Shown: positions 1-5,229 of the stretch, piece after piece | Position numbering within the stretch: position 1 is the stretch's first letter | How the letters are laid out: every line of letters begins with the position of its first letter | Origin: an uncultured Saprospiraceae bacterium | GTDB taxonomy: Bacteria; Bacteroidota; Bacteroidia; Chitinophagales; Saprospiraceae | Direction: 5' to 3' | Assembly: GCA_937921525.1 (NCBI GenBank) | Contig: CAKZUM010000364.1 | Location: forward strand, 1 to 6,735 | DNA length: 6,735 nucleotides | Notes under the pieces: model-generated | The model's database searches: none | The model's input: only the letters and a program-made list of their open reading frames with translations | What the model was told of the DNA's origin: nothing | Made by a program: the position numbers and the translations under genes

Positions 1-62
1 TAGAGACTTGATACAGTGCCTCTTTGTCAAAATCTAGTAGTCAACATTTGGGCGGGTGGCCT

Positions 63-122
63 GTCCAAAAACTGTTTGACCGGAGGGAGTTTTTTTGGAC
101 TAGAATTTTTGTTTCTTTTTTT
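63..122 (+). terminator. Possible hairpin terminator of an upstream gene
   Basis: GTCCAAAAAC at 63-72 can pair with GTTTTTTTGGAC at 89-100, allowing for two bulged T residues. A T-rich tract follows (about 106-122). This is the shape of an intrinsic terminator for a gene left of the window, although the stem is A/T-rich and weak. It also suggests that the sequence before about position 125 is intergenic, so the next gene probably does not start at the TTG at 24. Confidence 0.4.
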
Positions 123-176
123 TCAATGAAAAAAGAAAGCACATCTAAATCAGTCCTTCAGCATAAATTCACAACC

Positions 177-1694
177 ATGCCCGACACAAATAACAATACC
201 CCAGACAACAGCCATATAGACGATCTAATTCGTTTTGCCAGAGCCTACTGTGCAGAGCAGTTACCTTGGTTTGCTCCTGCCCTATTTCAGTGCAATATTC
301 AACTGACAGAAAAAGTACCATTGGCAGCAATAGATCAGCATCTAAATATTTATTTCAATCCAAAATCAGTACAGAAGATAATAGATGCGAACGATACCAA
401 AAGTGCCTTATCTCAATTAGGCTTTGTATGGATACATGAAATATCCCATATCCTAAGAGAGCATGGAGATCGAGCAAAGGCAGCTAGTGCCGCTCATGGC
501 TTATGGAATGTGGCGGCAGATTTAGAAATAAACGATAGCAATTGGGAAGGGCTGGCCCCACCTGATATTTTCCCCTTAGTATTTCCAGAAACTTATGATC
601 TACCCCAAGGGCAAGTAACCGAGTATTATTACCAACAATTAAAGGAGCAACAGAAAAAGAAAAGAGAACAACAGTCTCAAGAATCGAATGAAGATGGGCA
701 GGAAAGTCCTACTGATAATAGCCCAGACACTCCAAACGATCCTAACAATCAAAATAACAATCAAGACAATAATAAAGATCAGAAGCCCGATCAAGATCAA
801 GGACAGGAACAAGAACAAGAACAAGATAACGACACGCCAGATAATGATTCAAACGAATCGAACGATGGAACGCCCAATGAAGAAGGTCCCTCACCAGAAG
901 ACAATCATCCAGACGAAGGAAGTGGCGTACATGGCACACCTAGAGAATGGGAATTAGAACAAGAAGCTCCAGAGTCAGTAGAAGAAATTAACAACAACAC
1001 CAAACAGCATAAAGAAGATTTAGAAGTAGAAATGATCCGAAAGGAAGTAGCCCAAAAGATGAAGGAAAGAGAAAAAGGAAATGTACCAGGTGGATGGGAG
1101 CGATGGGCAGAAGACCGCATGAAATCTAAAATCAATTGGAAGCAAGTATTAAAACATCGGATGAACATTGCGGTCAGTAAAGGGATCGGCAGTCGGGTGG
1201 ATTATAGTTACAAGCGACCTGGTAGGCGACAATCGAGTCATCCGAATATTATTATGCCTTCTTTAAGAGGGGATGTTTCTGCTAGAATTGCTTGTGTAGT
1301 AGATACTTCTGGTTCGATAAAAGAGGAGGAGTTGAGTCAGATTATTGGCGAGATAATGGGCGTGTTGAAGGCTTATCAATTTCCTGTGAGCGTTATTCCT
1401 TGCGATGCTAGAGCCTATGCGCCTATTCAAATTGCGATGCCTTCTGATTTTTTTAAATTACAAAAATTACCCGGTGGTGGCGGTACAGATATGATGGTTG
1501 GAATTGAAGCTGCTTTAAACCTAGTACCTAAACCGGATTGCATATTAGTCCTTACGGATGGTTTCACTCCTTTTCCAAAGAAGCTATATGAAATACCTGT
1601 ATTATTTGGCATTTTAAAAATAAATGGAAGGCGGGTGAAAATGCCGCCGAATCCGCCTTGGAGAAAGGACTTAGTGGTGGAGATTACTTCCTAA
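177..1694 (+). CDS. VWA-like protein with HExxH putative metallopeptidase domain (DUF2201 type)
   Basis: The protein has 505 aa from the ATG at 177. The N-terminal domain carries HEISH (residues 87-91, an HExxH zinc-site motif), then H96 and a WNVAADLEIN stretch (about 110-119), as in the putative metallopeptidase half of DUF2201 proteins. A low-complexity linker rich in Q, N, D, E and P follows (about 154-279). The C-terminal VWA-like domain has DTSGS (376-380), a GGGGTD loop (about 433-438) and LTDG (about 459-462), which together resemble a MIDAS metal site. No signal peptide or membrane segment is visible, so it is probably cytoplasmic. Related proteins often sit beside MoxR-type AAA ATPases; none is visible here because the window starts just upstream. 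The substrate is unknown. The frame stays open back to a TTG at 24, and an ATG at 126 would add 17 residues. I prefer 177 because the domain begins shortly after it and the upstream peptide looks non-native. No Shine-Dalgarno sequence is present. Confidence 0.85.
   Translation: MPDTNNNTPDNSHIDDLIRFARAYCAEQLPWFAPALFQCNIQLTEKVPLAAIDQHLNIYFNPKSVQKIIDANDTKSALSQLGFVWIHEISHILREHGDRAKAASAAHGLWNVAADLEINDSNWEGLAPPDIFPLVFPETYDLPQGQVTEYYYQQLKEQQKKKREQQSQESNEDGQESPTDNSPDTPNDPNNQNNNQDNNKDQKPDQDQGQEQEQEQDNDTPDNDSNESNDGTPNEEGPSPEDNHPDEGSGVHGTPREWELEQEAPESVEEINNNTKQHKEDLEVEMIRKEVAQKMKEREKGNVPGGWERWAEDRMKSKINWKQVLKHRMNIAVSKGIGSRVDYSYKRPGRRQSSHPNIIMPSLRGDVSARIACVVDTSGSIKEEELSQIIGEIMGVLKAYQFPVSVIPCDARAYAPIQIAMPSDFFKLQKLPGGGGTDMMVGIEAALNLVPKPDCILVLTDGFTPFPKKLYEIPVLFGILKINGRRVKMPPNPPWRKDLVVEITS
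804..827 (+). repeat. Short in-frame GAACAA hexamer repeat
   Basis: GAACAA occurs about three times in tandem inside the acidic linker of the VWA-like gene and encodes alternating Glu-Gln. Copy-number change would alter linker length by two residues at a time without a frameshift. It is probably just low-complexity coding sequence. Confidence 0.6.
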
Positions 1695-1714
1695 AATAGA
1701 TTAAACACATTAGA

Positions 1715-1789
1715 TTTTTTTTAACCACATAGGTACATAGGACACATAGCTTCATACACTATGTACCCTATATACCTATGTGGTAAAAA
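1715..1789. repeat. Long imperfect inverted repeat between convergent genes
   Basis: ACCACATAGGTA (1724-1735) is perfectly complementary to TACCTATGTGGT (1773-1784). Pairing continues inward through ATAGG/CCTAT and ACATAG/CTATGT to a short loop near 1750-1757. Flanking T residues on the left and A residues on the right extend the stem. Because the hairpin is followed by A rather than T on either transcript, it does not have classical intrinsic terminator form. It may still end transcription of the converging genes. From memory, very similar CCACATAGGTACATAG strings are common intergenic repeats in Bacteroidota, so it is probably a dispersed element. Confidence 0.7.
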
Positions 1790-1805
1790 TATTACGTTTA
1801 ATCAA

Positions 1806-2855
1806 CTAACTATCCGTTTCTTCTGAAATAACCTCGGCTTTGATACCCGTTAACTGCTCTTTATATTCTGGTAAAATTTCTCTGAATTTCTTTAGTGTTG
1901 CTTTTAAGCCTCTAAAAGAAGCACCGCCTGAGGCATTCCTATGCCCACCGCCTCTGAAATGTTTTTGCGCAATCTCTTGAACTGAGAAATCCCCTTTAGA
2001 CCGCAAAGATATTTTGACAATAGTTGGTTGTTCTGTAATAAAAGCGGCTAAAGTGACCTTTTTCATCATCAAGAGGTAATTGACAATGCCTTCGGTATCC
2101 CCCCTTTGAATATCAAAATCTTCATAGTCTTTTTTGGTCAAGACGATCATGCCCGTATTATACTCGTCCAAAATCTCCATTCGATTATTGAGACAATGCC
2201 CTAATAGTCGGAGGCTTTTCTCTGGTAAGCTATTAAACAGTAAGTTCTGTAGCTTTACATCATCTACCCCTAAATCTTTCAAGTCCCCCACTACTTTAAA
2301 CAATTTAGAAGAGGTGCTATATTTAAAAGAACCTGTATCCGTCAAAATGCCTGCATATAAACACTCCCCTAGAGCAATAGAGATCATTTTCATATCCCCT
2401 AAGCCAACGATAAATTCGTAGATCATTTCGCAAGTAGAGCTTGCCGTTGGATCTGAAAACATAAAATCCGCACAATTAGCTGGATACAAGTGATGATCGA
2501 TCATCACTTTAGTAGTATTCTTTTGAGCAGCAATCACTTCTCCCATCTTATCCACTCTATCTAGCCCATTGTAATCTAATATGAATATAATATCTGCTTT
2601 TTCAAGTGCCGTATTGACTTCTTCCGTATCGGTGTCATGTATCAAAATTCGCTCACTGCCTTTCATCCACCCTACAAAGTCTGGATATTCGGATGGGAAC
2701 GCCACTTTAGTACTATGCCCTAGTTGATCTAGGTATAGCTGTAAACCCAAACTAGAGCCCATCGCATCACCATCTGGATTTCTATGGGAGGTGATAACAA
2801 TATCTTTAGGAGTAGATAATAATGACTTGACTTCTTCTAAATGCTGCATATTCAT
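1806..2855 (-). CDS. nrnA: DHH/DHHA1 phosphoesterase, NrnA-type oligoribonuclease / pAp phosphatase
   Basis: The protein has 349 aa from the ATG at 2855. The DHH domain shows SHRNPDGDAMGS (about 23-34; H24, D28, D30), D94 in FILDYNG, the signature DHH triad at 120-122 (MIDHH), and GILTDTGSFKY with D173; these residues bind the catalytic Mn2+ ions. The C-terminal DHHA1 domain ends in GGGHRNASGG (302-311), the substrate-binding loop. NrnA enzymes degrade 2-5 nt RNAs and convert 3'-phosphoadenosine 5'-phosphate to AMP in the cytosol. The length is normal for the family. The frame stays open upstream to a GTG at 2933, but that codon lies between the -33 and -7 elements of a good promoter, so translation should start at 2855 or at the next ATG, 2849. 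The gene converges on the VWA-like gene and diverges from ndk. Exact specificity (nanoRNA, pAp, or cyclic-dinucleotide products) cannot be told from sequence. Confidence 0.92.
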   Translation of the reverse strand: MNMQHLEEVKSLLSTPKDIVITSHRNPDGDAMGSSLGLQLYLDQLGHSTKVAFPSEYPDFVGWMKGSERILIHDTDTEEVNTALEKADIIFILDYNGLDRVDKMGEVIAAQKNTTKVMIDHHLYPANCADFMFSDPTASSTCEMIYEFIVGLGDMKMISIALGECLYAGILTDTGSFKYSTSSKLFKVVGDLKDLGVDDVKLQNLLFNSLPEKSLRLLGHCLNNRMEILDEYNTGMIVLTKKDYEDFDIQRGDTEGIVNYLLMMKKVTLAAFITEQPTIVKISLRSKGDFSVQEIAQKHFRGGGHRNASGGASFRGLKATLKKFREILPEYKEQLTGIKAEVISEETDS

Positions 2856-2910
2856 GTACACGACGTTATTCTTGGACTCTGAAATTGTATTTGAAAGGTG
2901 TTTATAAAGG

Positions 2911-2942
2911 CAAAATTCACCATTTTTAAGCACACTTACAAA
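2911..2942 (-). promoter_or_regulatory. Probable nrnA promoter, Bacteroidota type
   Basis: On the minus strand, TTTG (2942-2939) is followed after 20 nt by GAATTTTG (2918-2911). This matches the TAnnTTTG -7 consensus in all but the first base and has the expected spacing. Transcription would start near 2905, about 50 nt before the ATG at 2855, which supports the shorter start for nrnA. Confidence 0.6.
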
Positions 2943-2956
2943 AGTTTTAATAAGCT

Positions 2957-2989
2957 ATTGACTTCTATAGTATACTTTATTTACCTTTG
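2957..2989 (+). promoter_or_regulatory. Probable ndk promoter, Bacteroidota type
   Basis: ATTG (2957-2960) is followed after 21 nt by a perfect TAnnTTTG element, TACCTTTG (2982-2989), then CA. This resembles the -33/-7 pair of well-expressed Bacteroidota genes. The predicted start near 2996 leaves a leader of about 155 nt before the ndk ATG. A second, closer promoter cannot be excluded: AATATTTG at 3021-3028 is a poorer -7 match. Confidence 0.65.
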
Positions 2990-3088
2990 CACGGTTTTTA
3001 AAAAAAGCTTTTATTTTATAAATATTTGACATTAAGGTCGTTGGAGTATCTTTTTTTTAAAAATATAGTATTATTATAATAAGTTGAC

Positions 3089-3104
3089 CTTCTTGAACAA
3101 GAAG
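3089..3104. repeat. Short palindrome in the ndk leader
   Basis: CTTCTTG (3089-3095) and CAAGAAG (3098-3104) are perfectly inverted around a 2-nt centre, about 50 nt upstream of the ndk ATG and downstream of the predicted promoter. It could be a small RNA hairpin or a dimeric protein-binding site. No known operator is recognised. Confidence 0.4.
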
Positions 3105-3152
3105 TTATTTACTTTTAAAAATTTCTAACGTCACTCAATTTAAAGCATAAAA

Positions 3153-3575
3153 ATGGCAACGAATAGAACGTTCACAATGGTGAAACCAGATGCAGTAGCA
3201 GCAGGCAATGCAGGCGCAATCTTAAAGCAGATCCAAGATGCTGGTTTCAAGATTATTGCAATGAAATTAACGCACTTAACGCCACAAAAGGCAGGCGAAT
3301 TTTACGCTGTGCACAGCGAGCGTCCGTTTTACGGCGAATTAGTAGAATTTATGTCTAGTGGTCCTATCGTAGCGGCTATTCTTGAAAAAGAGAATGCAGT
3401 AGCTGATTTCCGTACCTTAATCGGTGCGACTAACCCAGCAGAAGCTGCGCCAGGCACCATCCGTGCCTTGTATGCAAAGAGTATTGGCGAAAATGCCGTT
3501 CACGGTGCTGATTCTGATGAAAATGCAGCGATTGAAGGTAATTTCCACTTTGCTTCTACCGAAATGGTGGGATAA
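3153..3575 (+). CDS. ndk: Nucleoside diphosphate kinase
   Basis: The protein has 140 aa, the usual bacterial length. Ndk transfers the gamma-phosphate from ATP to other NDPs through a phosphohistidine intermediate and so balances NTP and dNTP pools in the cytosol. The active site is complete: K11 in MVKPDAV, Y51, R87 and T93 in the FRTLIGATNP segment, R104, N114, and the catalytic H117 in NAVHGADS, followed by the serine and glutamate of the same loop. The start is well fixed: MATNRTFTMVKPDA is a typical Ndk N-terminus, and the A-rich stretch before the ATG has no Shine-Dalgarno sequence, as is common in Bacteroidota. Codon use is visibly more G/C-rich than in its neighbours, fitting a highly expressed housekeeping gene. 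It is transcribed alone, away from nrnA, and ends in a strong terminator. Confidence 0.97.
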   Translation: MATNRTFTMVKPDAVAAGNAGAILKQIQDAGFKIIAMKLTHLTPQKAGEFYAVHSERPFYGELVEFMSSGPIVAAILEKENAVADFRTLIGATNPAEAAPGTIRALYAKSIGENAVHGADSDENAAIEGNFHFASTEMVG

Positions 3576-3599
3576 GGGTAACGAGTTACTTTAATTTAG

Positions 3600-3634
3600 A
3601 AAAGGCCTTGGAATGATTTTCCAAGGCCTTTTTT
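3600..3634 (+). terminator. Intrinsic terminator of ndk
   Basis: AAAAGGCCTTGGAA (3600-3613) pairs perfectly with TTCCAAGGCCTTTT (3619-3632) around a 5-nt loop, and the T tract runs to 3634. It begins about 25 nt after the ndk stop. The A residues on the left arm could let it also work on the minus strand. Confidence 0.92.
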
Positions 3635-3695
3635 AGTTTATACACAATTCGTTGCCGTACATTTTTAGGACAGTCAGGTTTAGAGACGAACTCTT

Positions 3696-3772
3696 GATGG
3701 CAGAAACTTGGAAAGTGGCTGTCATCTGGGTTTCTAGGAAAGATGACAGCCATTTTGAAAATTTCTGCCATC
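3696..3772. repeat. 77-nt hairpin made of two inverted 31-nt palindromic units
   Basis: Unit 1 (3696-3726) starts GATGGCAG and ends CTGTCATC. Unit 2 (3742-3772) starts GATGACAG and ends CTGCCATC. Each is an interrupted palindrome with one weak pair (G-U in unit 1, A-C in unit 2). Unit 2 is also an inverted copy of unit 1 (27 of 31 identical), so 3696-3727 can pair with 3741-3772 in a stem of 32 positions, 28 of them Watson-Crick, around a 13-nt loop. The similar peptides read from both strands here (starting MAE) are by-products of this symmetry, so I do not call a gene. It could be a REP/BIME-like repeat or a structured RNA. Confidence 0.8.
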
Positions 3773-3792
3773 TACACTACTGGAAAGTAATA

Positions 3793-3822
3793 GTGGGCGA
3801 CACTTTGAAAGTTGTCGCCCAC
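3793..3822. repeat. Third palindromic unit, 10-bp stem
   Basis: GTGGGCGACA (3793-3802) pairs perfectly with TGTCGCCCAC (3813-3822). The centre, CTTTGAAAGT, is close to the centre of unit 1 of the 77-nt hairpin. The stem is G/C-rich and is followed by TCTCTTTA, so it could act as a weak terminator. Length and central motif suggest it belongs to the same family as the 31-nt units at 3696-3772. Confidence 0.75.
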
Positions 3823-3856
3823 TCTCTTTATGTTGAAAATTAGTATTTTACAGTAA

Positions 3857-3874
3857 AAAAATATTAATATTTTT
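3857..3874. repeat. A/T-only perfect palindrome
   Basis: AAAAATATTAATATTTTT is a perfect 18-nt palindrome inside a very A/T-rich stretch (3838-3900). It may only mark flexible or curved intergenic DNA. No function is assigned. Confidence 0.6.
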
Positions 3875-3928
3875 ATATCTGAGTAATATATTTTTACAAC
3901 CTTAACTTAGTACTTACAATATCATCGC

Positions 3929-3965
3929 CTTGCTGGACAACTTCCCGTTGTCCCGCAAGTTTTTG
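3929..3965 (+). repeat. 31-nt palindrome A followed by a T tract
   Basis: CTTGC, a T/C mismatch and GGACAAC (3929-3941) pair with GTTGTCC and GCAAG (3947-3959) around the loop TTCCC. This gives 12 base pairs in 31 nt. T residues follow at 3960-3965, so it could serve as an intrinsic terminator on the plus strand, although no gene is visible between ndk and this point. Its arms are also complementary to the arms of the palindrome at 3991-4021. Confidence 0.75.
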
Positions 3966-3990
3966 AACCGAATATATTCTTTGAAATAAT

Positions 3991-4021
3991 TTGTCCAGCA
4001 ACAGGAAGTTGCGGGACAAAA
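3991..4021. repeat. 31-nt palindrome B, partner of palindrome A
   Basis: TTTGTCC, an A/G mismatch and GCAAC (3991-4003) pair with GTTGC and GGACAAA (4009-4021) around the loop AGGAA. It has the same total length, same number of pairs and a single mismatch like palindrome A. Each arm is the near reverse complement (11 of 13) of the corresponding arm of A. It lies about 107 nt before the sigma gene start. Confidence 0.75.
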
Positions 4022-4127
4022 GGATCATCCATAATAGAAAAGAATTTTTCCTTATTTTTATCCACCCTCTGCAACCCTCCAGAATTGATCCTGTCCTTAA
4101 TACCGAGAATACACCTAAAACACCTTT

Positions 4128-4667
4128 TTGGCATACACAGACACACATTCAGAAATTGTCGAAGCTTGCAAGCGAGGAAATCGACAAGCGCAACAAGAGC
4201 TATATAGCCTTTATTCAAAGGCTATGTATAACATCTGTCTGCGTATGGTTAAAGAACAATTGGATGCAGAAGATTTACTGCAGAACTCTTTTGTGGACGT
4301 GTTTACCAAATTACATAGTTTCAAACAAGAGTCTACCATTGGTGCCTGGATCAAGCGAATAGTTATTAACAATTGTATCAATTTTATAAAGAAAAGACGT
4401 TTAGACTTGGTAGAATTAAAAGACAATTATGATCCAGTTATCCAAGCACAAGAAGAAGTCCCCGATACGGCACTAAATGTCCATAATATTAATGAAGCTC
4501 TGCTTCAATTACCAGATGGATATAGAATGGTCTTTACCTTATACTTAATGGAAGGATATGATCATGGGGAGATTGCAAGTATTCTAAATATTTCAGAAGC
4601 TACTTCTAAGTCGCAATATAGTAGAGCTAAGAAAAAACTCAAACATATTTTAATTGAAGGGGTTTAG
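4128..4667 (+). CDS. ECF-type RNA polymerase sigma factor (sigma-70 family)
   Basis: The protein has 179 aa. Region 2 spans about residues 8-90, with DAEDLLQNSFVDVF (46-59, regions 2.1-2.2) and GAWIKRIVINNCINFIKKRR (72-91, regions 2.3-2.4, promoter melting and -10 contact). Region 4 spans about 121-175, with LLQLPDGYRMVFTLYLMEGY followed by the helix-turn-helix around DHGEIASILNISEATSKSQY, which contacts the -35 element. Regions 1 and 3 are absent, as in ECF factors. The start is a TTG: an in-frame TAA at 4116 blocks anything longer, and the first ATG (4224) would remove part of region 2. A weak TTG start may keep expression low. The stop lies 14 nt before the next ORF, a probable anti-sigma gene, which suggests one operon. 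The target promoters are unknown. No convincing promoter was found in the palindrome-rich leader. Confidence 0.93.
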   Translation: MAYTDTHSEIVEACKRGNRQAQQELYSLYSKAMYNICLRMVKEQLDAEDLLQNSFVDVFTKLHSFKQESTIGAWIKRIVINNCINFIKKRRLDLVELKDNYDPVIQAQEEVPDTALNVHNINEALLQLPDGYRMVFTLYLMEGYDHGEIASILNISEATSKSQYSRAKKKLKHILIEGV

Positions 4668-4681
4668 TAATATTATACACC

Positions 4682-5227
4682 ATGAAAAAAGATAAACTCG
4701 AACAGTTTATTACCAATAACAGAAAAAGCTTTGACCAAGCAATGCCCGATCCAGCTATCTGGGTAAAGATTGACCAACAACTACCGAAACAAGAGGTTAA
4801 AATATTCCCTATTAGACGTTTTTTGGGTATCGCTGCTAGTGTATGTCTACTGGTCGGAATAGGTATTGCTATAGGATTACATCTGGCTAGCCCTAAAACA
4901 GTCAACAGCTTGGCAGATATTTCTCAAGAGTATGAACAGGTAGAAGCTTATTACACTAATAAGGTGAATTATAAAGTAGCTCAATTAGCAAAATTAAATA
5001 AGAATGCTAATCCTCTTTTACAGAAAGATTTGGAAGAGTTAGACCAATGGCTAGAACACTTACATAAAGAACTTTCGGAAGTACCTAAGTCTAATAGAGA
5101 AAAGGTCATCAACGCTATAATTAAAAATTATAAAACTAAATTAGACGTATTGGAAACCGTGCTAGATGGGGTACAAGATCAACCATCAAAAACAGAAGTA
5201 TCCAAACAAAAATCTTTAACTATATAA
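4682..5227 (+). CDS. Single-pass membrane protein, probable anti-sigma factor
   Basis: The protein has 181 aa. A charged N-terminal segment (1-46, MKKDKLEQFITNNR...) precedes one hydrophobic helix (about 47-68). The basic residues FPIRR just before it predict a cytoplasmic N-terminus. The remainder (69-181) should be periplasmic and is mostly helical and charged; the EQVEAYYTNKVNYKVAQL stretch (85-102) recalls membrane proteins that follow ECF sigma genes in Bacteroidota. There is no HxxxCxxC zinc motif, so it is not a zinc-binding anti-sigma factor of the RsrA kind. Binding of the upstream sigma factor by the short N-terminal part is inferred from position, topology and size. The gene lies 14 nt after the sigma stop and 2 nt before the next start, so the three genes are almost certainly co-transcribed. 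It could also be an unrelated membrane protein. Confidence 0.72.
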   Translation: MKKDKLEQFITNNRKSFDQAMPDPAIWVKIDQQLPKQEVKIFPIRRFLGIAASVCLLVGIGIAIGLHLASPKTVNSLADISQEYEQVEAYYTNKVNYKVAQLAKLNKNANPLLQKDLEELDQWLEHLHKELSEVPKSNREKVINAIIKNYKTKLDVLETVLDGVQDQPSKTEVSKQKSLTI

Positions 5228-5229
5228 TA

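Noticed and set aside
639..957. ORFs in other frames over the Q/N/D/E-rich part of the VWA-like gene
   Set aside because: They are shadows of low-complexity codons, giving Leu/Ile-rich or Lys/Ile-rich peptides on either strand. The main frame has recognisable domains on both sides.
2958..2976. E. coli-like -35 TTGACT and -10 TATACT upstream of ndk
   Set aside because: The elements are only 7 nt apart, far below the needed 16-18 nt. The Bacteroidota-type pair fits better.
3696..3822. CRISPR array
   Set aside because: The units are inverted rather than direct repeats, differ in their arms, and have no uniform spacers or adjacent cas genes.
3586..3843. Overlapping short ORFs on both strands whose peptides look alike (both contain MAE...DDSHF...FCH)
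   Set aside because: The likeness is produced by the inverted repeat itself. The frames lie after a strong terminator, have no family resemblance and no start context.
3894..4362. ORFs overlapping the sigma leader and the 5' part of the sigma gene
   Set aside because: They run through the palindromes and overlap the well-supported sigma frame, and they show no recognisable domain.
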